DNA of 64,000 bases, taken from contig NZ_JQKO01000010.1 in the NCBI RefSeq assembly GCF_000746085.1, positions 124,001 through 188,000 on the forward strand. The letters are read 5' to 3'. Below, piece by piece: positions 55,126 through 64,000 of the stretch. Position 1 is the first letter of the stretch; the number at the start of each line of letters is the position of its first letter. A model generated the notes under the pieces. That model made no database searches, had not been told where the DNA came from, and saw only the letters and a list, made by a program, of their open reading frames with translations. Source of the stretch: Methylocapsa aurea. Its GTDB lineage: Bacteria > Pseudomonadota > Alphaproteobacteria > Rhizobiales > Beijerinckiaceae. The translations under genes were made by a program, and so were the position numbers.

Positions 55126-56781
55126 TCAGCCTCTTGCCGTTAGCGTTTGACTGAATTGCGATATTCCATCTATGTCCCGCAAGTCCACGGTCATAGCTTG
55201 CGTCTGCGGATCGATGTTGACTTCACCGAAGAACTGGAAACCTGCAAACGGCGACATATTGGCGACGGGCGGGGCTTTTTGGAATACAACCTGCGGGCCA
55301 AAGGTATTGTCCAGCGTATTGGGACCAAAGCTGCCCGCGTTGAGCGGGCCAGCGACGAATTCCCAGAACGGGTCAAAGTTTTGGAAGGCTGCTTTCTCTG
55401 GCGCGTAATAATGAGCGGCGCAGTAATGGACATCGGCGGTGAGCCAGACGACATTGAGCACGCGAGCCTCTTTGATGCGCCTGAGCAGCCGCGCTATTTC
55501 GAGCTCGCGGCCGAGCGCCGGTCCATTAGCGCCGTTGGAAATAGCCTCCCAGCGCGCGCGTCCCTGGGCATCCTTGCCGTCCGGCACGTAAAGGCCGATT
55601 GGCATGTCCGCTGCAATCACTTTCCAGGTCGCACGCGACGACGCGAGTTTTTTCACCAGCCAATTGATTTGCTCCTCGCCGAGGAATGCGGTTTCGCTGC
55701 TTTCCGAGATTTGCAAGTTGTAGGTATTGGGGCCGCGATAGCTGCGCATGTCGAGGACGAAGACATCGAGCAATGGGCCATAAGGGATGTGGCGATATAC
55801 GCGCTCGGGCAGTTTGTCCGAGTTAGATTCCCATGACTCCCTAAGAACCGTGGTCCGATGCAGAGCTTCCGGATACCAGCGCATCGGCGCATTTTCGAGG
55901 AAGGCGCGCCGGCCGCGCGCCACCAGCACGCTCACATCCTTTTCCGTGTAACGCGCATCGGCGGATAAATCCTTAGACCCAGACCAATTGTTGACGACTT
56001 CATGGTCGTCCCATTGCCAGATCTGCGGCACCTGTCTTGCAAATCGGCGCACATTGTCGTCCAGCAGATTGTAGCGATGACGGCCCCTAAATTCCTTAAG
56101 TGTTTCGGCCACCTTGCTCACTTCCTCGGTGACGATGTTCTTCCAGACGCGCCCATCCTCGGCGGTCACTTCGGCGGCTATTGGGCCATCGGCGTAAATG
56201 GTGTCGCCGCTGTGGATGAAGAAGTCCGGGTCGCGCTGACGCATCGCCTCATAAATGCGCGCGCCGCCGAATTCTGGATTGATTCCCCAGCCCTGCCCAG
56301 CCATATCGCCGGACCATTGAAAGCGTATCGGGCGGTGGGTGGTGAGCCCTGGAATGCGAAACCGGCCTTCGAGGTAGGGACCCTGTCCGCGGCGTTCGTT
56401 AGGGTTGTCAAAGGCCACACGCAAATAATAGGATCGCCCCGGTGCGACGCCGCTCAGAAACATGCGGGCGGTCAGGTCGGTGGCCTCTGTGGCCAAAGGA
56501 CCGATGCGGCGTATGGGCCGGCGAAAATCGGGATCGAGGGAATATTCGACGACCATTTGAGCCGGGCGATCCGCGCGCGACCAGATCACCAGCCCGTCGA
56601 AGGACGGATCGCCAAGCTGCAATCCCAAAGGCAAGCCAGCGCGGCCGGCGGAGACGATCGCGGGAGCCGCCGGACTGGCGGCCGATGCGATGGAGGGCGT
56701 GCTGACGCCGAGCGCTCCAAGACCAAGGGAAACACTGGAATTGCGCAAGAATTGGCGGCGGTTTTGGTCTGAAGGTCTCAT
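55126..56781 (-). CDS. phoD: PhoD-family alkaline phosphatase/phosphodiesterase
   Basis: A 551-residue Tat-exported metalloenzyme that frees phosphate from organic esters. The N-terminus has the twin-arginine signal NRRQFLRNSSVSLGLGALGV. An Ig-like N-terminal domain (GDPSFDGLVIWSRADRPAQM) precedes the PhoD domain: FQWSGDMAGQGWGI, FFIHSGDTIYADGPI, QWDDHEVVNNW and WLTADVHYCAAHYY (metal ligands). The ATG at 56781 places the Tat signal at the N-terminus. No Pho box was identified upstream. It shares strand and style with the two hydrolases downstream. Confidence 0.92.
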   Translation of the reverse strand: MRPSDQNRRQFLRNSSVSLGLGALGVSTPSIASAASPAAPAIVSAGRAGLPLGLQLGDPSFDGLVIWSRADRPAQMVVEYSLDPDFRRPIRRIGPLATEATDLTARMFLSGVAPGRSYYLRVAFDNPNERRGQGPYLEGRFRIPGLTTHRPIRFQWSGDMAGQGWGINPEFGGARIYEAMRQRDPDFFIHSGDTIYADGPIAAEVTAEDGRVWKNIVTEEVSKVAETLKEFRGRHRYNLLDDNVRRFARQVPQIWQWDDHEVVNNWSGSKDLSADARYTEKDVSVLVARGRRAFLENAPMRWYPEALHRTTVLRESWESNSDKLPERVYRHIPYGPLLDVFVLDMRSYRGPNTYNLQISESSETAFLGEEQINWLVKKLASSRATWKVIAADMPIGLYVPDGKDAQGRARWEAISNGANGPALGRELEIARLLRRIKEARVLNVVWLTADVHYCAAHYYAPEKAAFQNFDPFWEFVAGPLNAGSFGPNTLDNTFGPQVVFQKAPPVANMSPFAGFQFFGEVNIDPQTQAMTVDLRDIDGISQFSQTLTARG

Positions 56782-57264
56782 GGGCTGACGAATCCTGCTG
56801 CGATCGATAGAAAAGCATCGTGTGGAAGACGGTGGCCAAGGCGCCACGTGCTGGCGCTCACCATTCTTGCGATGTTCTATGACGGGCTGTTAACGCCTGA
56901 TTCCGCGATTTTTGGCAGTGCTGCGGACCAATCCGCAATCATGAGGGTAAGAAGAGCCTCATGGAGGGGACACCTCAGGGTTTGTGCTCCAGACCGCACT
57001 AACTCAGACGAAACATGAATTATAAATCGCAGAGGCACAGTGTGCCGCGGCGGCTCCATCAGTCACCCAAATCGGGAGGCTTCGGCGGACGAGGGGGCAT
57101 GGCTCTTCAAGAATCCGAGAAGCCACCGCTACCTACGATCTTCCCTTATTCTTGTCATCCATCCACTCGACGCAATAGTCCTGAACCGCGAAATGGCGAA
57201 GGCGGCGCCAACTTCAGGGATGTTTCTGCGCGAACGTCTCCGGCCTCCGCGTCCTTTCGCTCCC
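56782..57264. other. Intergenic region between phoD and mocA
   Basis: About 480 bases with no supported gene. Contains a GGCGCCACGTGCTGGCGC inverted repeat near 56838-56855 and several open but featureless frames. It marks the edge between the accessory hydrolase block and the molybdenum-hydroxylase operon. Confidence 0.45.
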
Positions 57265-57903
57265 TTACGTATGGCTTACAGGGCGCCCCGCGTTTGCTTC
57301 CTCGGCTTCGAGGCGGCGGAGCGCATCCTTTGTGTCGACGTCGATTTCGATGGCGTCATCGTCGACCGGACATTCGAGCAGACCTTCACCGGCAGCCTCG
57401 ATGAGGAGACGCGCGCCGCGGTCCCCTTCAAGATGAGCGACAGGATCGAACAAGGGGCGTCCGATCAGAACCGGATTGCCGCGCAAGCCGGCGCGCACTG
57501 GCGCTACCGCGTGCGGAGGTTTGACCGAGGCTTCGAATGCCTGGATCAGGCGATCTATGAGGGCGCCTGAAACGCGCGGCATGTCTGCGAGAAGGATGAC
57601 CGCGCCTCGCGCCGTTTCGGGCAAAGCCGCGATCCCGGCTTTCAGGGAGCTCGATAGGCCGGCCTGGTGCTTCGGATTTTCGACCAAGGATAGATCGAGG
57701 CCCGCGAGAGCCGCCGCGATCTTCGGAGCGGCATGGCCGGTGACGACAAGGATCGGCCTTGCCCGCGAGGCCAGCGCGGCTTCGGCGACATGCCGGACCA
57801 AAGGCTTGCCTGAGAGGGGGACGACAAGCTTCGTATCATGCGGACCGGCGTTGAAGCGCGACGACCGGCCTGCGGCCAGGATGATCGCCGCGATCTCACC
57901 CAT
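57265..57903 (-). CDS. mocA: Molybdenum cofactor nucleotidyltransferase (MocA/MobA-like)
   Basis: A 212-residue NTP-transferase that adds CMP (or another nucleotide) to the molybdopterin cofactor. Nucleotide motif AAIILAAGRSSRFNAGPHDTKLVVPLSGKPL (~4-34) with the GxxxRxG-like loop, then GAVILLADMPRVSGALIDRL and GNPVLIGRPLFDPVAHLEGDRGAR. Oxidoreductases of the xanthine dehydrogenase family use the cytidine form, which fits the iorAB genes upstream. The gene follows xdhC by about 125 bases, and its ATG at 57903 fits the family start. Confidence 0.92.
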   Translation of the reverse strand: MGEIAAIILAAGRSSRFNAGPHDTKLVVPLSGKPLVRHVAEAALASRARPILVVTGHAAPKIAAALAGLDLSLVENPKHQAGLSSSLKAGIAALPETARGAVILLADMPRVSGALIDRLIQAFEASVKPPHAVAPVRAGLRGNPVLIGRPLFDPVAHLEGDRGARLLIEAAGEGLLECPVDDDAIEIDVDTKDALRRLEAEEANAGRPVSHT

Positions 57904-58029
57904 CGGATCGCGGCAGGGTCGAGACGACGCCGGCGCGAGGCGGGCAAAATGGCGCGACGCGGAAAGGCGATTCGGCGGCGACCGCCACTGCGGCGCCGCC
58001 GCTTTGGGCGACCGGAAAGGGACCAAATT

Positions 58030-59061
58030 TCACGCGGCCTTCTCCGTGTCGGCGCGCAAAGATTTGCGGCGCAGGGAGGCGATGACTTCGCCAAGGATCG
58101 CGATTGCGATCTCCCCCGGACTATCCGCCCCTATATCGAGTCCGATCGGGGCGCGTATGCGCGCGAGTCCCTCTTCGCTGAAACCTTTGCCGCGCATTCG
58201 CTCGAGCCTCTTGGCGTGAGTCTTCCTCGATCCCAGCGCGCCAATATAGAAGCAATCGGCCCGCAGGGCGTGGACGAGGGCTTGATCGTCGATGCGTGGA
58301 TCATGGGTCAGCAGCGCTATGGCGGTATAGCGATCGAGCCGCAGGGCCGGCAGCGCCGCATCCGGCCATTCGGCGAGAAGCTGCGCATCCGGAAAGCGTT
58401 CAGGCGTTGCAAAAGCGGTGCGCGGATCGACGACGGTCATGTCGAAGCCGACGAGCTTGGCGGCCTGCGCAAGCGCCTGCGCAATATGAACGGCGCCGAT
58501 CGTGATAAGGCGCGCGGGCGGCGCTGCGAAAGTGAGAAACAGCTCCTTGCCGGCCCAAATGGCCGAGTCGCTCTTGCCGAGCCGCAGCCGCTCGTCCAGA
58601 ATTTCGGCCATAGGATCGGCGGCCAGATCCACGGCGCGGACGAGGCGCTGCTCGCCCGAAGCGACATCGGTTATGAGCGCGCACGGACGCCTTGCGGCGC
58701 GCTCGGCATTGAAGACCGCGAGGAGATCCGCCCGGTTCGCGTCAACGCTTTCGAGATAGACCCGGATCCGGCCGCCGCAGGAAAGGCCGACGCGCCAGGC
58801 CGTCTCGTCGGCGACGCCGAATTCGAGCATGCGCCGGCTGCCAATCTCGATCACATCCAGCGCTTCCGCGACGACATCGCCCTCGACGCAGCCTCCGGAG
58901 ACGGAGCCAAGGAAATTGCCCTCGCCATCAATGACGAGATGGCTGCCGACGGGCCGCGGCGCCGACCCCCAGGTCTCCACGACGGTCGCAAGCGCGACGC
59001 CGCGGCCCGCCGTTTTCCATTCCTGCGCCTTGCGGAGAATGTCTTCATCGGATGCCAGCAT
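58030..59061 (-). CDS. xdhC: XdhC family maturation protein
   Basis: A 343-residue factor that carries sulfurated molybdenum cofactor to hydroxylases of the xanthine dehydrogenase family. XdhC/CoxI motifs: ALATVVETWGSAPRPVGSHLVIDGEG (~20-45), GSVSGGCVEGDVVAEA, and a Rossmann half: RLITIGAVHIAQALAQAAKLVGFDMTVVDPR and YIGALGSRKTHAKRLERM. The ATG at 59061 has GGAAGG nine bases upstream. Its place between iorB and mocA indicates that it matures the IorAB enzyme. Confidence 0.93.
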   Translation of the reverse strand: MLASDEDILRKAQEWKTAGRGVALATVVETWGSAPRPVGSHLVIDGEGNFLGSVSGGCVEGDVVAEALDVIEIGSRRMLEFGVADETAWRVGLSCGGRIRVYLESVDANRADLLAVFNAERAARRPCALITDVASGEQRLVRAVDLAADPMAEILDERLRLGKSDSAIWAGKELFLTFAAPPARLITIGAVHIAQALAQAAKLVGFDMTVVDPRTAFATPERFPDAQLLAEWPDAALPALRLDRYTAIALLTHDPRIDDQALVHALRADCFYIGALGSRKTHAKRLERMRGKGFSEEGLARIRAPIGLDIGADSPGEIAIAILGEVIASLRRKSLRADTEKAA

Positions 59062-59235
59062 GTGGCCGAGCCTTCCAAACATTGACGACATCAGCATCAA
59101 ATCTCGATCGAATCTTATCGCCAATCGAGCCAAGAACATCGAGTCGCCATCCGCCCCTCATTCATTTTTTTGCGCGAACAGGTCGGCCCCTCGCCGAACT
59201 TGGAGGTCATACGACGCAGACCGCATGAGTCCAAC

Positions 59236-61491
59236 TCACATCACCGCGAGCTCCTGTGGATCGACCGGCAGGGTGCGGATCCGTCGTCCAGTCGCCGCAT
59301 AGATCGCGTTGCATATCGCCGCCGACACCGGAGGAACCCCGGGCTCTCCCACACCGCCCGGCGGCGCATCGCTTGGCACAATATGCACGCGCGTCTCCGG
59401 AGTTGAGTCCATGCGCGCAACCAGATAGTCGCCGAAATTGGTCTGCTGCGCCTGACCATTCTTGAACGTGAGCGAACTGAACATCGTGTTGCCGAGGCCC
59501 ATGACCGCGGCCCCCTCGAATTGCGCCGTTACTCGGTCAGGGTTGAGCACCTGGCCGCAATCCACAGCCATATCGATCCTCTGCACGGAGGCGTTGCCGC
59601 GCACATCTACGGCCACCCGCGCAACCACCGCGACGTAAGTCAGAAAACTGCGATGGACAGCGATGCCGAATCCGGAGCGAGGCGGCAGCTTGCTTCCCCA
59701 GCCGGCGCGCTCCGCTGCGAGTTCGACGACGGCGCGATGACGGGCGGTGTCGATCGGGTAGTCGTCGAGAGAGGCGCCATAGTTGCCGTAGTTCACGCCC
59801 ATGGCGCGCAGATCAACTTTACGCGGTTCGCCCAACAGTTCCAGAATATGCGCCACCGGGTCCTTGCCGGCGGCGGCCGCCAACTCGTCGACGAAGGAGC
59901 CGACAGCGAAGCCGTGCGGGATATTGTAGACGGAGCGGTACCAGCCGATGCGGATATGCGCCTTGGCGGGTCCGTTCTCGCATCGCACATTGGCGATGTC
60001 GTAGGGCAGGTCCACAACGCCCTGGTCCATCTCGCCTTGCGCGCCGTAGGTCACGTCAGGCTTGAAGGTCGTGGCAATGGACGGAAACACGCTGCGATGC
60101 AACCAGGCGACAGTCTTGCCGTCGGAGTCGAGTCCGGCTTCCAAATGATTGGCGCAGGCGGCGTGAAAGTAGTCATGCTTGATATCGTCCTCCCGCGTCC
60201 AGGTCACCTTCACCGGCGCACCGATCATGTTGGCGAGCACGGCGGCCTCGCCAACATAGTCGGGCTTCGACTTGCGGCCAAACCCTCCGCCAAGCAAAGT
60301 CACGTTGATCGTGACATTGGCCGGATCGACGCCGAGCGCCTCGGCGACAGTCTTACGCGCCTGCTGCGGGTTCTGGGTCGCGGTCCAAACCTCGCAGGCG
60401 CCATTCGTCACCTGAGCGACGGCGGCTTCCGGCTCCATCATGGCGTGCGCCAGGTGGGGGACGAAGTAATCGGCCGAGATGCGCTTGGCCGCGCCCGCCA
60501 GGGCCGCGTCGACATCGCCATTGTGGCGCATCACGCGCCCCGGCTTGCCCGCCGTTGCAACCAGCTCCTTGTAGTACGCGTCGGTGTCGAAGCTGCCGTT
60601 CGGGCCTTCGTCCCACTCCATCTCAAGCTGTTGGCGTCCTTGCTCGGCGGCCCAAGTGTTGCTGGCGATAACCGCGACGCCTCCGAGCGGCCTGAACCCG
60701 GCCGGCAGCGACGCGACGGGGATTTCCACCACGCGCTCTACGCCTGGCGTCGCCAGCGCCGCTTTTGCGTCATAACTCTTAAGTGTTGCGCCATAGACGG
60801 GCGGTCGCTCGATCGAGGCATATTTCATGCCCGGCAAGGTGAAATCGATCCCGTATACGGCTTTGCCGTGGACGATGTCGTCGAGATCGACGACAGGCAG
60901 CGGCTTGCCGATATAGCGCCAATCCTTGGACGGTTTCAAAATGAGGCTCTCGGGCGCCGGAACCGGCAGGCGCATCGCCGCCTCGACCAACTCGCCGTAT
61001 CGCAGGCGTTGAGGCGCCTGCGGTCCAATCACTACCCCGGCCTGAGTTCGACATTTGGCGGGCAACACCTTCCACCGTTGCGCGGCCGCGGCGACCAACA
61101 TTTGTCGCGCGGCGGCGCCCGCTCGCCGCAGCGGCAGCAGGAACTGCGTAACGCTGCGCGAGCCGTCCGTGTTCTGGTCGCCGTATTTTTCATCGCCTTG
61201 CGCCTGGATGATCTCGATATCGCTCCATTGGGCGTCCAGCTCGTCGGCCAAGGCCTGAGCCAGCGAGGTCTTGATGCCGGTGCCCATCTCGGAGCGATGG
61301 ATGGTGATGCTTATGCGTCCCGACAGGTTAACGGCGACATAGACATTGGGCGCCAAGATCGCGTCGCGGCCCGCTGCGGCGGCGCTGAATATTGGATTGT
61401 AGCCCGCTACGTGGAAGCCAAGGACGAAGCCAGACGCTACGCCGCCGCGCAGCATGCCGCGACGGCTCAGATTCTTAATGGCGTCCATCAT
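59236..61491 (-). CDS. iorB: Molybdopterin-binding subunit of an isoquinoline/aldehyde oxidoreductase
   Basis: A 751-residue catalytic subunit of the xanthine dehydrogenase family, IorB type, with an N-terminal Tat signal ([20 protein letters not shown]), pointing to a periplasmic, membrane-associated enzyme. Motifs: [26 protein letters not shown]-like [54 protein letters not shown] (cofactor contact) and [14 protein letters not shown] (catalytic Glu). Unlike many IorB proteins it lacks a C-terminal cytochrome extension. The start overlaps the iorA stop (ATGATG). The substrate is unknown. Confidence 0.92.
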   Translation of the reverse strand: MMDAIKNLSRRGMLRGGVASGFVLGFHVAGYNPIFSAAAAGRDAILAPNVYVAVNLSGRISITIHRSEMGTGIKTSLAQALADELDAQWSDIEIIQAQGDEKYGDQNTDGSRSVTQFLLPLRRAGAAARQMLVAAAAQRWKVLPAKCRTQAGVVIGPQAPQRLRYGELVEAAMRLPVPAPESLILKPSKDWRYIGKPLPVVDLDDIVHGKAVYGIDFTLPGMKYASIERPPVYGATLKSYDAKAALATPGVERVVEIPVASLPAGFRPLGGVAVIASNTWAAEQGRQQLEMEWDEGPNGSFDTDAYYKELVATAGKPGRVMRHNGDVDAALAGAAKRISADYFVPHLAHAMMEPEAAVAQVTNGACEVWTATQNPQQARKTVAEALGVDPANVTINVTLLGGGFGRKSKPDYVGEAAVLANMIGAPVKVTWTREDDIKHDYFHAACANHLEAGLDSDGKTVAWLHRSVFPSIATTFKPDVTYGAQGEMDQGVVDLPYDIANVRCENGPAKAHIRIGWYRSVYNIPHGFAVGSFVDELAAAAGKDPVAHILELLGEPRKVDLRAMGVNYGNYGASLDDYPIDTARHRAVVELAAERAGWGSKLPPRSGFGIAVHRSFLTYVAVVARVAVDVRGNASVQRIDMAVDCGQVLNPDRVTAQFEGAAVMGLGNTMFSSLTFKNGQAQQTNFGDYLVARMDSTPETRVHIVPSDAPPGGVGEPGVPPVSAAICNAIYAATGRRIRTLPVDPQELAVM

Positions 61492-61946
61492 TCGGCCTCC
61501 CCTGCTGCGATCTTGATTGCGGCCTTGATGCGCTGGTAGGCGCCGCATCGGCAAATATTCCCCGCCATGGCGCTCGTGATCTGCTCGTCAGTAGGCTTTG
61601 GCGTCTGCGCCAGCAGCGCCGCGGCCTGCATGAGCTGGCCGGGCTGACAATAGCCGCATTGCGGCGCGTTGACTTGCTTCCAGGCGCGCTGAAGCGAATG
61701 GTCGCCATGGGCGCCGGCGAGGCCCTCGATCGTAGTGATGGCCTTGCCATGGGCCTCGGCGGCCGTCGTGATGCAGGCGCGGACGGCTTGGCCATCCAGA
61801 TGGACAATGCAGGCCCCGCAAGCGCCGATCCCGCAACCGAATTTGGTTCCGCGCAGCCCAATAAGGTCGCGCAGCACCCAGACCAGCGGCATCTCGGGTG
61901 GGGCGTCGACCTGATGCGCCGCATCATTCACGCGAAGATCTAGCAT
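61488..61946 (-). CDS. iorA: 2Fe-2S subunit of the molybdenum hydroxylase
   Basis: A 152-residue electron-transfer subunit. Plant-type [2Fe-2S] motif [26 protein letters not shown] (~33-58) and the second, molybdenum-proximal cluster motif [16 protein letters not shown] ... [12 protein letters not shown] (~97-139). It passes electrons from IorB to an acceptor, perhaps a cytochrome. First gene of the iorA-iorB-xdhC-mocA line. Confidence 0.95.
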   Translation of the reverse strand: MLDLRVNDAAHQVDAPPEMPLVWVLRDLIGLRGTKFGCGIGACGACIVHLDGQAVRACITTAAEAHGKAITTIEGLAGAHGDHSLQRAWKQVNAPQCGYCQPGQLMQAAALLAQTPKPTDEQITSAMAGNICRCGAYQRIKAAIKIAAGEAE

Positions 61947-62101
61947 CTCACTTAGCTCCTGTTCGACTTATCGGTGATAACGTCGCCTTTGCGGAATTGT
62001 TCGAGCCCGAACTATGCTGGGAGTTGGCGGTTGTGTTTGCCCATGACGGCGCGCAGCAGCGAGTCGGCGTGGGGCGCTGAACGATCTTGTGCCGCTACGA
62101 G

Positions 62102-63214
62102 CTAGAGGCCTTTGAGCAGGTTGACGACGTCCTCGATCTCGTCCCGCGTCGTGGCGCGGCCAAGGCTGAACCGGATCGCTCCCATGCCGATCTCGGGCGC
62201 GACGCCCATGGCTTCAAGGACAGGCGAAAGCTTGATCTCGCCCGAGTGGCAGGCCGAGCCTGTGGATGCGGCGACGCTCGGAATCTGGGCGAGGATGTCG
62301 GCGCCGACGCGGCCGACGAAAGAGACATTGAGCGTGTTTGGCAAACGATGCTCAGGATGGCCGTTAAGCACGACCCGGTCGCCGAAGGCCATGCGCAATT
62401 GCTCCCAAAACAGGTCTCGCAAGCGCTGTGTGGACGGCGCGCCGATCCAGGGTTGCGCGATCTCGCAGGCTTTGCCAAGGCCTGCGATCAGCAGCGCGCT
62501 CTCAGTGCCCGCGCGCCGCCCGCCCTCGTGTCCCGCCCCATGAATCAGCGGCTCGATCTCCAGCCCTCCGCGCACATAAAGCGCTCCGACTCCCTTGGGC
62601 GCATAGACCTTGTGCCCTGCGATGGAGAGCAGATCGACGCCAAGCGTCCCGACATTGGTTGAAATCTTTCCGACCGATTGAGCGGCGTCGGTATGCAATA
62701 AAATTCCATGCTCGCGGGCGATGCGAGAAATTGCAGCGATGGGCTGGATGGAGCCGACCTCATTGTTGGCGTGCATGATGCTGATCAGGAATGTGTCCCT
62801 GGTGATCGCTTTGCGGATCTCATCGGGATCGACGAGTCCCGCGCCGTCCACTGGGACGTAGGTTACCCTGGCTCCAAGTCGCTCCAGAAAACAGGCCGGC
62901 GCGATCGTCGCTGGATGCTCGATCTTGGAGACGATCAGATGCGATGGCCGCCCAGCCCTGGCAAAGAACAGTCCCTTGAGCGCGAGATTATTCGCTTCGC
63001 TTCCGCCGCTGGTGAAGACGATCTCCTCGGGCCGGCAGCCAAGGAGGCGAGCCACTTGAGCGCGCCCGGTCTTGATGGCCTCCCGCGCGCCATGAGCCGC
63101 CCAATGCAGGCTGGAGGGATTGCCGAAGTCGCCGGCAAGATATGGCCGCATCGCCTCGACGACCTCTGGGGCGGCCGGCGCGCTGGCGTTGAAGTCGAGG
63201 TAGATCGGCTTCAT
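62102..63214 (-). CDS. Cysteine desulfurase (NifS/IscS-like)
   Basis: A 370-residue PLP enzyme that takes sulfur (or selenium) from cysteine (selenocysteine). Residues: MKPIYLDFNASAPAAPEVVEAM at the start, His100 in SKIEHPAT, Asp176 in HTDAAQSVGK, PLP lysine Lys202 in SIAGHKVYAPKG, and the persulfide cysteine Cys322 in ASTGSACHSGE. No IscU or other Fe-S assembly gene is nearby. The downstream direction of selD is toward this gene (same strand, ~64 bases), so selenium supply to SelD or sulfuration of the Mo cofactor are both possible roles. Confidence 0.92.
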   Translation of the reverse strand: MKPIYLDFNASAPAAPEVVEAMRPYLAGDFGNPSSLHWAAHGAREAIKTGRAQVARLLGCRPEEIVFTSGGSEANNLALKGLFFARAGRPSHLIVSKIEHPATIAPACFLERLGARVTYVPVDGAGLVDPDEIRKAITRDTFLISIMHANNEVGSIQPIAAISRIAREHGILLHTDAAQSVGKISTNVGTLGVDLLSIAGHKVYAPKGVGALYVRGGLEIEPLIHGAGHEGGRRAGTESALLIAGLGKACEIAQPWIGAPSTQRLRDLFWEQLRMAFGDRVVLNGHPEHRLPNTLNVSFVGRVGADILAQIPSVAASTGSACHSGEIKLSPVLEAMGVAPEIGMGAIRFSLGRATTRDEIEDVVNLLKGL

Positions 63215-63278
63215 CGCCGCACACTTGCAACCGCTACGCGCCCGCGGCGCCCGCCGCGATTGGAAGTCCGCCGACCCT

Positions 63279-64000
63279 TCACGTACGAACCCGGATTTCC
63301 GGCGGGCCCGCCTCGACAGTCCCGATGATCCGGGCTGCCTGATAGCCGGCGTCGCAAATGGTTTGGAGCAGGCTCGCCGCCCGGCCGGGCGCGCAGGCGA
63401 CGAGCAATCCGCCCGAGGTTTGCGGATCGGTCAGGATTTGTCGCCGCCAAGTCGGAAAGTCGTCCGGCAGCGCGACCTCGGCCCCATAGCTCGCCCAGTT
63501 TCGCTCCGAGGCGCCGGTGACGAATCCTTGCTGTGCGAGGTTCCTGGCGTGCGTCAGGAGGGGGAGGTCGTCGGCGCGGATTTCGAGCCGCGCCTTGGAG
63601 CCGCGCGCCATCTCGAGGCCGTGGCCAAGGAGGCCGAAGCCGGTGACGTCGGTGATCGCGTGGACGTCGGGTTCGCGGGCGAGATCGGCGCCGATGCGGT
63701 TCAATTGCGTCGTCGATGCGATCATTTCGGCGTAGGCGTCGCTCGTCAGCGCGCCCTTCTTGAACGCAGCCGAATAGATGCCGACGCCCAGGCCCTTGGT
63801 CAGGATCAAGGCGTCGCCTGGGCGCGCGTCGCAGTTGCGGCGCAGATCCGCTAAAGCGCAGACGCCGATGACCGCAAGGCCATAGATCGGCTCGGGCGAA
63901 TCGATCGAATGACCGCCCGCCACCGGAATCCCCGCCTCGGCGCAGATCGCCGCGCCTCCGTTCAGAATTTCGCGCACCGTCTCGGCCGGGATCTTGTCGA
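63279..64000 (-). CDS. selD: Selenide, water dikinase, C-terminal part (cut by right edge)
   Basis: Makes selenophosphate from selenide and ATP. The visible part has [38 protein letters not shown] (with the Mg/ATP-binding GGHSID), [42 protein letters not shown] and [17 protein letters not shown], all SelD signatures. The N-terminus with the catalytic Cys/Sec lies outside the window. No selA, selB or mnmH is visible, so the use of selenophosphate is unknown. Confidence 0.95.
   Translation of the reverse strand, partial: DKIPAETVREILNGGAAICAEAGIPVAGGHSIDSPEPIYGLAVIGVCALADLRRNCDARPGDALILTKGLGVGIYSAAFKKGALTSDAYAEMIASTTQLNRIGADLAREPDVHAITDVTGFGLLGHGLEMARGSKARLEIRADDLPLLTHARNLAQQGFVTGASERNWASYGAEVALPDDFPTWRRQILTDPQTSGGLLVACAPGRAASLLQTICDAGYQAARIIGTVEAGPPEIRVRT

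Noticed and set aside
59521-61539. A 672-codon plus-strand frame opposite iorB
   Set aside because: Mirror of iorB codon structure; the opposite strand carries intact molybdenum-hydroxylase motifs throughout.
1-64000. CRISPR arrays, rRNA, tRNA genes, phage or complete insertion sequences
   Set aside because: Reading through the gaps I found no regularly spaced repeats, no tRNA-like cloverleaf with a GTTCGA loop and no transposase or integrase coding sequence. A covariance-model scan would be the decisive check.

Overview
The window is about 64 kb of GC-rich alphaproteobacterial chromosome with dense, short-spaced genes. Gene content points to Hyphomicrobiales (Rhizobiales), most likely a Beijerinckiaceae-type methylotroph such as the Methylocella/Methylocapsa group. 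Supporting signs are MinCDE, a B12-dependent ribonucleotide reductase, the NDUFA12 and DUF2155 proteins, GlnE, a two-subunit methylmalonyl-CoA mutase, an MxaD-like/beta-propeller pair of the kind seen beside PQQ alcohol dehydrogenases, an HpnK-type deacetylase, and characteristic intergenic repeats. The genus is inferred; no rRNA or tRNA gene was seen.

Layout. 1-4.0 kb: the start of cysE (cut by the left edge), a TauE/SafE exporter, an ATC-hydrolase-like protein, a frameshifted DUF5666 gene and its DUF6502 partner, whose upstream region carries a striking pair of GTGGG-N7-CCCAC inverted repeats. 4.4-6.4 kb: minCDE. 6.4-8.3 kb: a lipoprotein, a one-helix small protein and a run of palindromic repeats. 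8.3-12.6 kb: nrdJ followed by a translationally coupled ImmA/IrrE peptidase. 12.9-14.2 kb: NDUFA12 and DUF2155. 14.8-21.7 kb: DegP protease, response regulator, sensor kinase and glnE in one line, with a terminator after degP. 21.7-27.6 kb: a PAS sensor kinase, an O-methyltransferase and PepN, all on the minus strand. 27.8-29.3 kb: the MxaD-like/beta-propeller pair. 29.3-34.3 kb: a DUF805 protein, an LplT-like transporter, a CDF metal transporter, a glyoxalase-fold protein and OtsB. 34.3-39.4 kb: methylmalonyl-CoA mutase large and small subunits, separated by a small exported protein. 39.6-42.4 kb: a TetR regulator, DUF1491 and an M20 peptidase. 42.4-47.2 kb: envelope genes (MurJ, a GT2 glycosyltransferase, an HpnK/ChbG deacetylase, an SDR). 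47.3-50.8 kb: a small membrane protein, photolyase and guaA.

50.8-57.2 kb, just after guaA, is accessory-looking: four long non-coding gaps around a cytosolic-phospholipase-A2-like protein with eukaryote-type motifs, an AmpH-like serine hydrolase and a PhoD phosphatase. 57.3-61.9 kb is a molybdenum-hydroxylase operon (iorA, iorB, xdhC, mocA). It is followed by a NifS-type cysteine desulfurase and selD (cut by the right edge). This arrangement raises the testable possibility of selenium use in the Mo enzyme or in tRNA.

Two families of composite intergenic repeats recur across the window in both orientations, and a third repeat cluster lies at 7.9-8.3 kb. They account for much of the sequence between genes. 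The most promising unexplained items are the DUF6502 double palindrome, the cPLA2-like gene and its island, and the Mo-hydroxylase/selD neighbourhood.
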